Shown: positions 7,820 through 15,886, numbered from the stretch's first letter. The stretch is DNA of 38,349 nucleotides from Luteolibacter sp. (GCA_030696085.1 JAUYNL010000035.1:1-38349), one strand, 5' to 3'. Made by a program: numbers and translations. Notes: generated from the letters alone by a model not told the origin.

Positions 7820-8854
7820 ATGCTCTCTTTCATGAAAATCACCGCTGCTTTTGGGATCATCTTTCTCACGAGCGCGGTTTCCATCGCGAACCCCGCGGTA
7901 TCCGAAATCAATGGCAAGTTCGGAGCCATGCACGGAAGCATGGACTCGGAAAGCATGACCAGTTTGGAAGGCAGCATCACCTGGCCGATTCAGGAATGCT
8001 TCGGGATGCAACTGGATGGCCTATATTCAACCATCGGGCAAAGGGCATACGGTTATGCCCGCGTTGATGATATCGATTTCGGCGGATTGGGGGCGCATTT
8101 TTTCTGGAGGGACAGCGAGACGGCTATGGTCGGATTGGAGGCAGGGTATGTTTTCAGCGATCCGGTGGATTCCTGGGAACTTGGGATCGAAGCCGAACGC
8201 TATTTCGAATGGCTCACTCTCGGTGCCAAGGCGGGCGTCGCCTCGATCCGCTTCGAGTCATCTTCCACGCTCATCGAAACCGACAAGGACGCATTCTTCT
8301 GTCAGTTCTATCTTGGCGCATATCCCATGGATGATCTGTGGATTTCCCTGATTGCCGAGAACCGCTTCGACAACACGTTTTTCGGGTTGGAAGTGGAGTA
8401 TGAACTGCCAGTGGCGGGCTTGAGTATTTTCGCCAACGCGATGAAAGGCGACCACGGCTATGACCACGCCCTGATCGGGATGAAATACTATTTCGGCGAG
8501 GATAAGCCGCTCAAGAATCGGCACCGCGAAAGCGATCCAAAGAACCATCTCCACGGAATTCGGTATGGCATCGGCACTTATCAGGCGGAAATCCACGAGC
8601 AGGTCGTAAAGTCCGTCTCTCACGTCGATAGCGGAACCGGGGCTTCCATCGGAGGTTCGGGTTCCATCGGAGGGCAGCCCGGAGGCGGAACCGTGGTCAT
8701 CGGCCCGGGGAACAGCCCGGGAGGCGGAACACTGACCATCGGTCCCGGCAACAGCCCCGGAGGCGGAACACTGACCATCGGTCCCGGCAGCAGCCCGGGA
8801 GGCGGAACCCTGACCATCGGTCCCGGCAGCGGCTTCAGTTTCGATATTCCATGA
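7820..8854 (+). CDS. Putative outer-membrane beta-barrel protein with C-terminal Gly-rich repeats
   Basis: Product of 344 residues. The start ATG 7820 has a GGAG four bases upstream; GTG 7802 and ATG 7832 are alternatives. A signal peptide is evident (MKITAAFGIIFLTSAVSIANP). The next 200 residues alternate polar and aromatic residues in strand-sized blocks with turns (SWELGIEAERYFEW, LWISLIAENRFDNTFFGLEVEYEL, ALIGMKYYFG), as in small outer-membrane barrels. After about residue 260 comes a Gly/Ser-rich linker, then four 13-residue units PGGGTLTIGPGNS (residues 287-338), ending FSFDIP. Function is unknown. The barrel is inferred from pattern only; the repeat tail may face outward. Neighbours are other envelope proteins. 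Confidence 0.65.
   Translation: MLSFMKITAAFGIIFLTSAVSIANPAVSEINGKFGAMHGSMDSESMTSLEGSITWPIQECFGMQLDGLYSTIGQRAYGYARVDDIDFGGLGAHFFWRDSETAMVGLEAGYVFSDPVDSWELGIEAERYFEWLTLGAKAGVASIRFESSSTLIETDKDAFFCQFYLGAYPMDDLWISLIAENRFDNTFFGLEVEYELPVAGLSIFANAMKGDHGYDHALIGMKYYFGEDKPLKNRHRESDPKNHLHGIRYGIGTYQAEIHEQVVKSVSHVDSGTGASIGGSGSIGGQPGGGTVVIGPGNSPGGGTLTIGPGNSPGGGTLTIGPGSSPGGGTLTIGPGSGFSFDIP
8678..8833 (+). repeat. Four in-frame 39-bp tandem repeats
   Basis: Units at 8678-8716, 8717-8755, 8756-8794 and 8795-8833 each encode PGGGT[VL][VT]IGPG[NS][SG]. The last three are nearly identical at the DNA level, which suggests recent expansion by slippage or unequal recombination. The length keeps the reading frame, so copy number can change without breaking the gene. 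No spacers are present, so this is not CRISPR. Confidence 0.95.
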
Positions 8855-8933
8855 GGAAACACAGGCTGGCCTCCTGCGAGGATTTCTCCGTCTTTTTCAT
8901 TGCCAAGCGGAGCGGTGATTCTAGCATTCCGCC

Positions 8934-9011
8934 ATGATTACCCGCTTGCTGTTTGCCGGAGCATCCGCTGTGCTTGCCTTGTCCATGGCCTCCTGCTGCT
9001 GCCTGTTCTGA
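8934..9011 (+). CDS. 25-residue lipoprotein-like micropeptide
   Basis: ATG 8934 to TGA 9011 encodes a 25-residue peptide: MITRLLFAGAS, VLALSM, then ASCCCLF at the C-terminus. It has the layout of a lipoprotein signal peptide: a positive N-terminus (Arg4), a hydrophobic core, and a lipobox-like SMASC followed by two more Cys and almost no mature part. If processed at the first Cys, the mature product would be the lipidated residues CCCLF. The next gene also starts with a signal peptide ending SSCC, so this may be a mini-paralogue, a leader peptide, or a decayed lipoprotein. Entericidin-like lipoproteins are comparably small, but I see no sequence match. The only support is the composition and the neighbour. 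Confidence 0.45.
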   Translation: MITRLLFAGASAVLALSMASCCCLF

Positions 9012-9040
9012 TCATTCCTCATCAAAACCATCCACAAATC

Positions 9041-9445
9041 ATGAAAAACCTCACCCTGCTCCTGTCCTTGGCCGCCCTTTCGCTCGGCTTCTCCTCGTGC
9101 TGCTCGATGTTTGGAAACCCCAGCCAGGCTGGACACTACCGCACCGAAACCCGCCAGGTCAAAACCTGCGGATATGACATCATCACCGAGGAAATTGTAA
9201 CTCCCGGCGACGCTAAAAGCGGCAAGGGCGGCATGGTCCAGACCATCGAAAAGAAAGTGCCGCGTTACAAGACCGTCACCAAGAAGGTGCGTGTTTCCGG
9301 ACGTTCCTGCGCACATTTCTTCTGCCCGAAAAAGGATCATTGCGGCACCACTTCCGACTCGACCCGCAATCTGGCCACCGCCCAAGGTGGCGTGGGAAGC
9401 CCGCACATCGGCTTGATTCCGACGATGAAACCACTCGCTCCCTGA
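9041..9445 (+). CDS. Small putative lipoprotein, unknown function
   Basis: Product of 134 residues from ATG 9041, chosen because MKNLTLLLSLAALSLGFSSCC is a textbook lipoprotein signal with the lipidated Cys at about residue 20. The frame extends upstream to 8900 without signal character. The mature part is basic and Cys-containing, with a KKVPRYKTVTKKV segment and a C-terminal region holding SCAHFFCPKKDHC (Cys/His-rich, possibly metal-binding or disulphide-bonded). I do not recognise the family. It follows the 25-residue SCCC peptide by 29 bases and is followed by a good intrinsic terminator. Confidence 0.65.
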   Translation: MKNLTLLLSLAALSLGFSSCCSMFGNPSQAGHYRTETRQVKTCGYDIITEEIVTPGDAKSGKGGMVQTIEKKVPRYKTVTKKVRVSGRSCAHFFCPKKDHCGTTSDSTRNLATAQGGVGSPHIGLIPTMKPLAP

Positions 9446-9466
9446 TCGCAATTCCACTTTGATTTC

Positions 9467-9502
9467 AAGCGCGGCGGAGGAAACCAACTCCCCGCGCTTT
9501 TT
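9467..9502 (+). terminator. Intrinsic terminator after lipoprotein gene
   Basis: AAGCGCGG (9467-9474) pairs with CCGCGCTT (9492-9499), and the right arm runs directly into a T run. The 17-base loop is long, but the 8-bp GC-rich stem and T tail 21 bases after the stop fit Rho-independent termination. It isolates the lipoprotein from the E2 gene at 9580. Confidence 0.6.
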
Positions 9503-9579
9503 CGTTTTCCGCCCACCCGCTTAAAAAGACTGGAATTCACTGCACATTTTCCCATCCTCACCGCACTTCCCCACAGCCC

Positions 9580-10899
9580 ATGTCCGTCAATATCGAAATG
9601 CCCAAGCTCTCGGATACCATGACCGAGGGCACCCTTGTAAAATGGCACAAACAAGTCGGCGATTCAGTCGAAATCGGCGACGTGCTCGCCGATGTGGAAA
9701 CCGACAAAGCCACGATGGAGATGGAAGCTTTTGATGATGGCGTGCTCACGGAAATCCGCATTCAAGCCGGTGAGAAAGCGCCCATCGGTTCCATCCTCGC
9801 GGTGCTCAATGGGGATTCCAGCCACACTTCCGACGTAACACAAACAGATGCGGCACCGATCCCAGCCACCGCGCCGCCGCCACAAGTTTCAGCCGTTTCC
9901 GCACCTGTTTCCACCACGGTCGCCATCGAGACCTCCGGTGACCGTATCCTCGCGTCCCCCCTGGCACGCAAGGTCGCGACAGAACTCGGCATCGATCTAG
10001 CAACAATCCCCGGATCGGGCCCGGCGGGCCGAATCACCCGCAGCGATGTCGAAGCAGCGGCTAGTTCTCCCGCGAAACCCGCCCCCTCCGCCGAAGCCAC
10101 CGCTGCGGCAGCGCTTGCCGAGTCGATCAAAAACAAAGTCGCCGCACCTCTACCCCCAGCCACCGCGCCGGCACCAGCCGCACAAGCCATCCTTCCGATT
10201 GTCAAAGCAGGCGATGAGACCATCGAACTCAGCACGATGCGCAAGGTAATCGCCTCACGCCTGCTCACCTCCAAGACCACCATCCCGCATTTCTACCTGC
10301 ATGTGGAAGTAAATGCCGCGCCACTCATGACTCTGCGCAAACAGGTGAACGACCAAGCCGAAAAAACCCACGGCAACAAATACTCGGTCAACGATTTCAT
10401 CCTTAAAGCCGTGATCAACGCCACCCTGGCCGTACCTGCGATCAACGCCTCCTTCGCCGGCGATCACATCGTCAAATACAACCACATCGGCCTTTCGGTG
10501 GCAGTCGCAGTCGATGACGGCCTCGTCACACCCGTCATCAAGGAAGCGGAAAGCAAATCCCTGCTCGCCATTTCCCGCGCCGTAAAGGACTTCGCTGTCC
10601 GCGCCAGGGACAAGAAGCTCCGCCCCGATGAATTTGACGGCGGGACCATCACCGTTTCCAACCTCGGCGCATGGGGCATCGAATCCTTCGACGCCATCAT
10701 CAATCCACCCCAAGCCGCCATTCTGTCGGTGGGAGCCGCCATCGAGAAACCGGTTGTCCAAAACGGCCAGATTATTCCCGGTTTGCGGATGAACCTGGGT
10801 CTTTCCTGCGACCACCGGGTCGTCGATGGCGCAGTGGCCGCCCAATTCCTCTCGGAGGTCAGGAAACTCATCGAGCAACCCGCATTGATGCTTCTATGA
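9580..10899 (+). CDS. pdhC: Pyruvate dehydrogenase E2 (dihydrolipoamide acetyltransferase)
   Basis: Product of 439 residues with three standard parts. One N-terminal lipoyl domain (1-78) has the lipoylated lysine at Lys43 in ETDKATMEM. An Ala/Pro linker leads to a peripheral-subunit-binding domain (125-160: ASPLARKVATELGID...GRITRSDV). A catalytic acetyltransferase core begins near residue 210 and carries SCDHRVVDG with active-site His412 and Asp416. It transfers acetyl groups from lipoamide to CoA and forms the core of the PDH complex with the E1 encoded at 4523-6598. Having one lipoyl domain fits the short form of E2. No lipoamide dehydrogenase (E3) lies in the window. It probably has its own promoter, since a terminator precedes it. 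Confidence 0.95.
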   Translation: MSVNIEMPKLSDTMTEGTLVKWHKQVGDSVEIGDVLADVETDKATMEMEAFDDGVLTEIRIQAGEKAPIGSILAVLNGDSSHTSDVTQTDAAPIPATAPPPQVSAVSAPVSTTVAIETSGDRILASPLARKVATELGIDLATIPGSGPAGRITRSDVEAAASSPAKPAPSAEATAAAALAESIKNKVAAPLPPATAPAPAAQAILPIVKAGDETIELSTMRKVIASRLLTSKTTIPHFYLHVEVNAAPLMTLRKQVNDQAEKTHGNKYSVNDFILKAVINATLAVPAINASFAGDHIVKYNHIGLSVAVAVDDGLVTPVIKEAESKSLLAISRAVKDFAVRARDKKLRPDEFDGGTITVSNLGAWGIESFDAIINPPQAAILSVGAAIEKPVVQNGQIIPGLRMNLGLSCDHRVVDGAVAAQFLSEVRKLIEQPALMLL

Positions 10900-10925
10900 T
10901 CTGACGGGAGCCTCCTCGTTCATGA

Positions 10926-10960
10926 ATCGGTCCCATGAGTTGCATGCTCATGGGATCGAT
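10926..10960 (+). terminator. Long hairpin after E2 gene, possible terminator
   Basis: ATCGGTCCCATGAG (10926-10939) pairs with CTCATGGGATCGAT (10947-10960) around a TTGCATG loop: 13 Watson-Crick pairs and one G-U. It lies 27 bases after the pdhC stop. The sequence that follows (CCATTTTGGG) has only a weak T run, so it may be an RNA-stabilising or Rho-related structure, or a protein-binding palindrome. The remaining bases to 11255 show no gene that I can support. Confidence 0.45.
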
Positions 10961-11255
10961 CCATTTTGGGATCTTTCTGATGAATATGTGATTTTTTGAC
11001 CTCATAAGATCTTCTTCTTCATAGTGTGAACAAGGTCCGAAAACCCGCGTTCCCCGGCTTCATTCCGTGTGTTCCACGGCAACAACAACCTGGGCATGAG
11101 ACTTGCCGGCATCCTGATAAGCCGATTTTCGAGCCATCCTGATTCCTGCTGTCCCCGGCTACCCCCGGGTTATTCCCAAGCCTTTCCCATGTTTTTGGAA
11201 AATCCCGCAAGCACCCTTGTCGGAAGCCATCAAATCATTCCATCCTCCGCCTGCG

Positions 11256-11906
11256 ATGCAGACTGAAACGCAGCATGCGGTGATCACCGGCGGCACTGGT
11301 TCCTTGGGCCGTGCCCTGGTAGCGACCTTGCAGAATGACTGCTGCCTTGTTGCGGCTCCCGGCAGCAGCGAGCTTGATGTCCGGGATTCTGAGGCCATCG
11401 CCGGGTATTTCGCGCAGCGCCGAGTCGATCTTCTAGTCTGTGCGGCAGGAATTATCCGCGATGGACCGCTAGTCCGACTTTCTGAAAACACATGGGACGA
11501 AACCTGGGCCGTGAATTTCGCGGGAGCAGCCGCCTGTGCCAACGCCGTGCTTCCGCAAATGAAGCGACGTAAAAGCGGACACGTTATTTTCATATCAAGC
11601 AATTCGGCCCTTCACCCACCGGCGGGACAAGCCGCCTATGCCGCTGCGAAAGCCGCTTTGTTAGGTCTGGTGGGCGATCTGGCCGGGCCCTGTGGCGACT
11701 TCAACATCCGCGTGAATGCGGTTCTTCCCGGATTTCTCGCAACCCGGATGACCGAATCTGTTAGCAACACCCGCCGGGCGGAAGTGCTCGCCGCGCACGC
11801 GCTGGGCCGGTTCAACACATGCGAGCGCACGGCGGCCTTCATCCGCTTTCTTCATTTCGAGCTGCCGCACACATCCGGCCAGGTTTTCCAGTTGGACAGC
11901 CGTTGA
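11256..11906 (+). CDS. Short-chain dehydrogenase/reductase (SDR), FabG-like
   Basis: Product of 216 residues from ATG 11256 (TTG 11217 is an in-frame alternative that would add 13 residues). A Rossmann fold with the cofactor loop TGGTGSLG (11-18) is followed by the CAAGI element. The catalytic set is Ser115, Tyr128 and Lys132 (ISSNSALHPPAGQAAYAAAK in short pieces), and then NAVLPGFLATRMT follows. It is on the short side for classical SDRs (about 250) because the stretch after the Gly loop is compressed. The reaction is NAD(P)-dependent oxidation or reduction of an unknown substrate; the FabG-like layout does not fix it. It stands alone and converges on nth. Confidence 0.85.
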   Translation: MQTETQHAVITGGTGSLGRALVATLQNDCCLVAAPGSSELDVRDSEAIAGYFAQRRVDLLVCAAGIIRDGPLVRLSENTWDETWAVNFAGAAACANAVLPQMKRRKSGHVIFISSNSALHPPAGQAAYAAAKAALLGLVGDLAGPCGDFNIRVNAVLPGFLATRMTESVSNTRRAEVLAAHALGRFNTCERTAAFIRFLHFELPHTSGQVFQLDSR

Positions 11907-11924
11907 GCCTTGCGAGAGACATTC

Positions 11925-11953
11925 CACCGGGAATTCCGGGCTTCAGCCCGGTG
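11925..11953. terminator. Paired GC hairpins between convergent SDR and nth genes
   Basis: CCGGGC-TTCA-GCCCGG (11936-11951) is a perfect 6-bp hairpin with a 4-base loop. It overlaps the alternative pairing CACCGGG (11925-11931) with CCCGGTG (11947-11953). It lies between two convergent stops (11906 and 12014), a natural place for bidirectional termination. No strong T run follows on either side. Confidence 0.4.
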
Positions 11954-12013
11954 TGAGTTGATATGCAATTATTGTTCGTAAAATCGTGTGCCGCGCTTAT
12001 CCCGATGGTACCC

Positions 12014-12634
12014 TCACTCGAACAGCTCGCGGCAGAGCAGACAGGATTTTCCATCGCAGTTGCGGGCGCTGCAATGTTCGCGGCCGTAGAAGATGATTTG
12101 GAGATGAAGCTTGTTCCATGACTCGCGGGGGAAGAGTTGTTTCAGGTCGCGCTCGGTTTGGACGACGTTTTTGCCGGAGGTAAGTTTCCAGCGGGTGGCG
12201 AGGCGGTGGATGTGGGTGTCCACAGGAAAGGCGGGTACGCCGAAGGCCTGTGCCATCACGACGGATGCGGTTTTGTGGCCCACACCAGGCAGGGCTTCGA
12301 GCGCCGCGAAGTCGGCGGGCACCTTGCCGCCGTATTGCTCGATGAGAATTGCGGAGAGTTTTGATATGGCGGCGGACTTGCGCGGTGAAAGGCCGCAGGG
12401 CCGGATGATGGCGCGGATTTCCTCCACTGGAATCTTCATCATATCACGCGGGTTGTCGGCCAGGGCGAACAAGGCGGGAGTGACCTGATTGACGCGCACA
12501 TCGGTACATTGGGCGGAAAGCAGTACGGCGATGAGCAGGGTGTAGGCGTCCTTGTGATCGAGCGGAACCGGTGTCTCCGGATAGAGTTCTCCGAGGCGGC
12601 GCAGGAGATGGCTGGCGCGTTCGTGCTTGAGCAT
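12014..12634 (-). CDS. nth: Endonuclease III (DNA glycosylase/AP lyase)
   Basis: Product of 206 residues from ATG 12634, close to the usual 211. It removes oxidised pyrimidines and nicks abasic DNA in base-excision repair. The helix-hairpin-helix LPGVGHKTAS carries the catalytic Lys121, and Asp139 lies in VDTHIHRLATR. Four C-terminal cysteines (188, 193, 198, 201) fit an iron-sulphur cluster, but the spacing is x4, x4, x2 instead of the classic x6, x2, x5. The open frame extends upstream to 12925, but that part has no Nth homology. It is divergent from the NlpC-like gene at 12721. Confidence 0.93.
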   Translation of the reverse strand: MLKHERASHLLRRLGELYPETPVPLDHKDAYTLLIAVLLSAQCTDVRVNQVTPALFALADNPRDMMKIPVEEIRAIIRPCGLSPRKSAAISKLSAILIEQYGGKVPADFAALEALPGVGHKTASVVMAQAFGVPAFPVDTHIHRLATRWKLTSGKNVVQTERDLKQLFPRESWNKLHLQIIFYGREHCSARNCDGKSCLLCRELFE

Positions 12635-12720
12635 GGCGGCAGTGTTTCGCGAGGCGGCGCGGGATGCAAGACCAGGGGGGGGGGCTTGAAGCGGCGGGGC
12701 AGGGGGTTTATGCTCCGCGC

Positions 12721-13497
12721 ATGAAAGGATGGCGATGGCTGCTGATCCTGCCGCCGATTCTGGCCTGCGGCGGGTTGTGGTGGTTCCGCGCACCGCTGGC
12801 CGCATGGGTGCGCAGCACCACGAGCAGTGTGGAAATGGGCGTGCGGATGGTTCCCAAGCCGGATCCGAAAACTTATGCGGTATTGGTTTCCGAGCTGCAA
12901 GTCTGGCGCAAGGACCTTGCAACACGCCATCAGCGGGCGCGCGGTGAGGAGGAACGCGCTGCGGTGGAGCGGGACGCGAGGCTGATTCTGGAGCTGGCCT
13001 TGCCGGAAATGATGCGTTGCTGGCTGGGCACGCCCTATGATTTCAACGGCACCGCGGCGGTGCCCGGCGGCGGGCGGATCGCCTGCGGATATTATGTGGC
13101 CACGGTGCTGATGGACGCGGGCTTTCAGGTGGATCGCTATCAACTCGCCCAGCAGCCATCGGAAAACATCCTGCGCTCGTTTCTCGAAAAGGACGCCTGC
13201 CGCCTGAGCGTGGGACAACCCTACGCCGCCTTTGCCACGGATCTCGGCCACGCGGAGCCCGGCATCTATCTGGTGGGGCTCGACACCCATGTGGCCTTCG
13301 CCATCACGGGTGCGGGCGGTGGTTTCCGATTCATCCACGCATCGGGATCGCGGCCATGGTGCGTGGTGGACGAGGGCCGGGACGAGGCGCTGGTGCTGCA
13401 ACGCTCGAACTGGCGGATGCTCGGCAATCTGACAGCCGATCCCACGGTGATCCGCCGCTGGTTGAAGGCGGAGAAGATTTTCGTCCGCGGCGCGTGA
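12721..13497 (+). CDS. Membrane-anchored NlpC/P60-like putative amidase
   Basis: Product of 258 residues from ATG 12721. An N-terminal segment (MKGWRWLLILPPILACGGLWW) is a signal anchor or signal peptide. The papain-like core has the probable nucleophile Cys122 in RIACGYYVATVL and a histidine, His190, in GLDTHVAFAI, followed by FRFIHASG. A Cys at a helix start plus a His in a following strand is the NlpC/P60 layout, which often cleaves peptidoglycan peptides. No SH3 or LysM domain is attached. The family assignment is by motif layout only and the substrate is unknown. It converges on the MscS gene, with 10 bases between the stops. Confidence 0.6.
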   Translation: MKGWRWLLILPPILACGGLWWFRAPLAAWVRSTTSSVEMGVRMVPKPDPKTYAVLVSELQVWRKDLATRHQRARGEEERAAVERDARLILELALPEMMRCWLGTPYDFNGTAAVPGGGRIACGYYVATVLMDAGFQVDRYQLAQQPSENILRSFLEKDACRLSVGQPYAAFATDLGHAEPGIYLVGLDTHVAFAITGAGGGFRFIHASGSRPWCVVDEGRDEALVLQRSNWRMLGNLTADPTVIRRWLKAEKIFVRGA

Positions 13498-13507
13498 TGA
13501 CCCGCCA

Positions 13508-15886
13508 TCACTTCCCGCCGTCCTGGGACCACTGGACCTGGATCGGCTTGTCGGTGGTGAGGTGCATGTCGCGCTGCGGGTATGGCACGCCGATTCCGGC
13601 TTCGGAAAGCCGTTTCTCGATCATGAGACGCAGATCGCTGGTGACGATCATGGGGTTTGTCGCGCCGCCGAGCCTGACCCAGAAGTAGAGGCTGAAGATC
13701 AGGGCGTTGTCGCCGAAGTCCTCAAAGACGGCGAAGGGGGCGGGCTCCTTGATGATGAGTCCGTGGCGGCCCGCGGAATCGGTTAGGATTTCCATCACCT
13801 GTTGCGGATCGCTGCCATAGGCGACTCCCAGGCGCAGGCTGCGGCGCATCCTGGAGCTGCTCAGCGTCCAGTTGGTCACCCGGTTTTCGAGAAAGACCGA
13901 GTTGGGGATCATGGTCTCCACGTCATCGGCGCCGCGGATGATCGAGGAGCGGGTGTTCACTTCGGTGACGGTGCCGATGATGCCATCCACATCGAGTACA
14001 TCGCCGACGCGGATCTTGCGCTCAGCGAGCACGATGATGCCGCTGATGAAATTCTTGATGAGCGTTTGCATGCCAAAGCCCAGGCCGATGGCGAGCGCGC
14101 CGCCGAAGAATGCGAATACCGTGAGCGGGATCCTGAGGAAGGAAAGCGTGCCGATGGCGAGAAACACGCCAACGACGATCATGACCCAGTTGCGCAAGGT
14201 TCTGGCATTTGTTTCCACGATGTGTCCGCGCGAGACGAGGGTGGACTGGATGCGGTTGGCCATGAGAGATGCGATCCAATAGCCGATGACGAAAAACAGC
14301 AGGGCGCGCAGCAACATGCCGAGGGTGACGGGCACCTTGCCGGTCAATGTCTCGCCATCGACCTCCACCTTGTTTTCATAACTCGTGACTTCGAAGGCCC
14401 AGATTTTTTTGAGGGTCTCCCAGGCGGTGGCTCCGAGTTTGGAGATGCGATGGAATGGTTTATCTTCGGACGGATCCGGGGTGAACTCGAGCACCCAGCG
14501 GCGGAGAAGTTTGCGCTGTGCGGTCACGGTATTGCCGATGCGCTGGGCCAGAGTGATTTTCTCGTTGGTGACGGCGCGCAGGTCGTTGAGCAAGGCGAGG
14601 CGCGGGTCATCCGCACTGATGGCGGCGGCGCGCGATTCCAGATTGTCGAGATCGGCGGTGATGCCGGAGATATCATTATCAATGACGTTTTTCCATGAGC
14701 TCAGGCGTTCGTTCAGAAGCGTGAGTGATTCCAGGGATCTGGCCCGATCCGCCGGTTTCCCGGCATCGATGAAAGCCCTGCGTTCCTGATAGGCCGTGAC
14801 GCTGAGGTTATGCAGTTGAATGAGGCTTTCAAGCCCCTCGATGAGCGACTGCATGCCATCCATGCGGCCCTCGGCGACTTCGAGGCGTAGTTTCGCCAGG
14901 GTGAGTGCTTCCGGCGGTGCTGCGGTCGCAGCAGTGAGTTTGTCGAGATCCGCTTGTGACTGATTGCGGGCGGTGCTGGCGGACTTGAGGCGCTTGGAAA
15001 TGACGTCGATTTCCTTCTGGGCGGCGGCTTTTTGTTCCTTGGAGAGTTTTTCAATGGCGGCGAGTTCCTCGTCGCCGAAGCGGGAGTTTGCCTTGGCCGC
15101 CTTGATCTTGCGATCGATCAGCGCGAGATCGACGGTGATGGCGGCGATACGGTCCTTGAGGGTTTCAAGGCTGCTGCGCATCAGGCCGGCGCGGGTGGCG
15201 AGCAGGCGCGATTTGGCGCGGGCGGCATCCAGACGCCACTTGGCGGCCTCACGCTCGGCCTCATTCGCGGCCTGCATGGCGAGAATCCTGGAATTGACGG
15301 ATTCTTCGGCGGCTTTGGTTTCACCGACGAGGCTGGTATGCAGATGTTCGAAGGTGGCGTGCGAGGCCTTGGAGGAGGTGAGGTTTGCCTGGATGGCGTC
15401 GCGTTGGTTGAGCAGCTCGTCGATGAGCAGGATGGAATAGGGCGGCGGCTCGGTGAATCCGGTCCATGCGGTATCGTCGGCGCGGGATTTTTCGAGTGCC
15501 TTGCGCGCCTCGTCGATGGCGTTGAGGGACTTGAGGGAGCGGGAGGTGGTGAGCACCATTTGCTCCAGATTGTTGCGGCGCAGTTCGGCATCTGCGGCGG
15601 TGATGCCCACGGGAAGTCCTGCGGTGGGTGCGGACTCATCGAGGCGGCCCAGGGCGTCGCGCGCTTCCTGAAGCCATAGTTCGAGTCGTTTGCGGGCTTC
15701 TTCGGGGGTCTCGGGAGCGATGGGTTTCGCGGGTTCCTCTTTGCCAACGGCCTTTTTCAAGGCGTTGATCTGGCCGTGGGCGGGGGAAAGCGCGAACGGC
15801 AGGCAGACGGCGAGAATCCGGAAAATGAGGCGGGATTTCACACGGAGGGATTTCATGCGGGTGTGGGGTGCTGAGCGGCTGTGCAT
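13508..15886 (-). CDS. Large mechanosensitive channel, MscS/MscK type
   Basis: Product of 792 residues. The signal peptide (IFRILAVCLPFALSPAHGQ) is followed by a periplasmic domain of about 440 residues rich in coiled-coil helices. Transmembrane segments then lead to the MscS pore helix and beta domain: FAFFGGALAIGLGFGMQTLIKNFISG in short blocks, GDVLDVDGIIGTVTEVNTRSSIIRG, and IPNSVFLENRVTNWT. It releases solutes upon membrane tension in the inner membrane. The start is ATG 15886, whose A is also the last base of the rsgA TGA stop (TGATG), so translation is coupled; ATG 15856 is an alternative. It is the last gene of a four-gene minus-strand operon. Confidence 0.9.
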   Translation of the reverse strand: MHSRSAPHTRMKSLRVKSRLIFRILAVCLPFALSPAHGQINALKKAVGKEEPAKPIAPETPEEARKRLELWLQEARDALGRLDESAPTAGLPVGITAADAELRRNNLEQMVLTTSRSLKSLNAIDEARKALEKSRADDTAWTGFTEPPPYSILLIDELLNQRDAIQANLTSSKASHATFEHLHTSLVGETKAAEESVNSRILAMQAANEAEREAAKWRLDAARAKSRLLATRAGLMRSSLETLKDRIAAITVDLALIDRKIKAAKANSRFGDEELAAIEKLSKEQKAAAQKEIDVISKRLKSASTARNQSQADLDKLTAATAAPPEALTLAKLRLEVAEGRMDGMQSLIEGLESLIQLHNLSVTAYQERRAFIDAGKPADRARSLESLTLLNERLSSWKNVIDNDISGITADLDNLESRAAAISADDPRLALLNDLRAVTNEKITLAQRIGNTVTAQRKLLRRWVLEFTPDPSEDKPFHRISKLGATAWETLKKIWAFEVTSYENKVEVDGETLTGKVPVTLGMLLRALLFFVIGYWIASLMANRIQSTLVSRGHIVETNARTLRNWVMIVVGVFLAIGTLSFLRIPLTVFAFFGGALAIGLGFGMQTLIKNFISGIIVLAERKIRVGDVLDVDGIIGTVTEVNTRSSIIRGADDVETMIPNSVFLENRVTNWTLSSSRMRRSLRLGVAYGSDPQQVMEILTDSAGRHGLIIKEPAPFAVFEDFGDNALIFSLYFWVRLGGATNPMIVTSDLRLMIEKRLSEAGIGVPYPQRDMHLTTDKPIQVQWSQDGGK

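Noticed and set aside
8678-8833. Tandem repeats considered as a CRISPR array
   Set aside because: Units are contiguous without spacers, are in frame within a gene and encode a regular peptide.
8900-9040. 47-residue extension of the lipoprotein
   Set aside because: It would hide a perfect lipoprotein signal peptide and overlap the 25-residue peptide gene in another frame.
11069-11255. Small open frame before the SDR gene
   Set aside because: No start context, no recognisable motif, and it overlaps the SDR start out of frame.
12635-12925. N-terminal extension of endonuclease III by about 97 residues
   Set aside because: The upstream segment has no Nth homology, is Pro/Ala/Arg-rich and overlaps the divergent NlpC-like gene; ATG 12634 gives the family length.
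13802-14698. A 298-codon plus-strand open frame opposite the MscS gene
   Set aside because: Antisense shadow; the minus-strand product has clear channel motifs and the plus product is Asp/Gly/His-rich without any motif.
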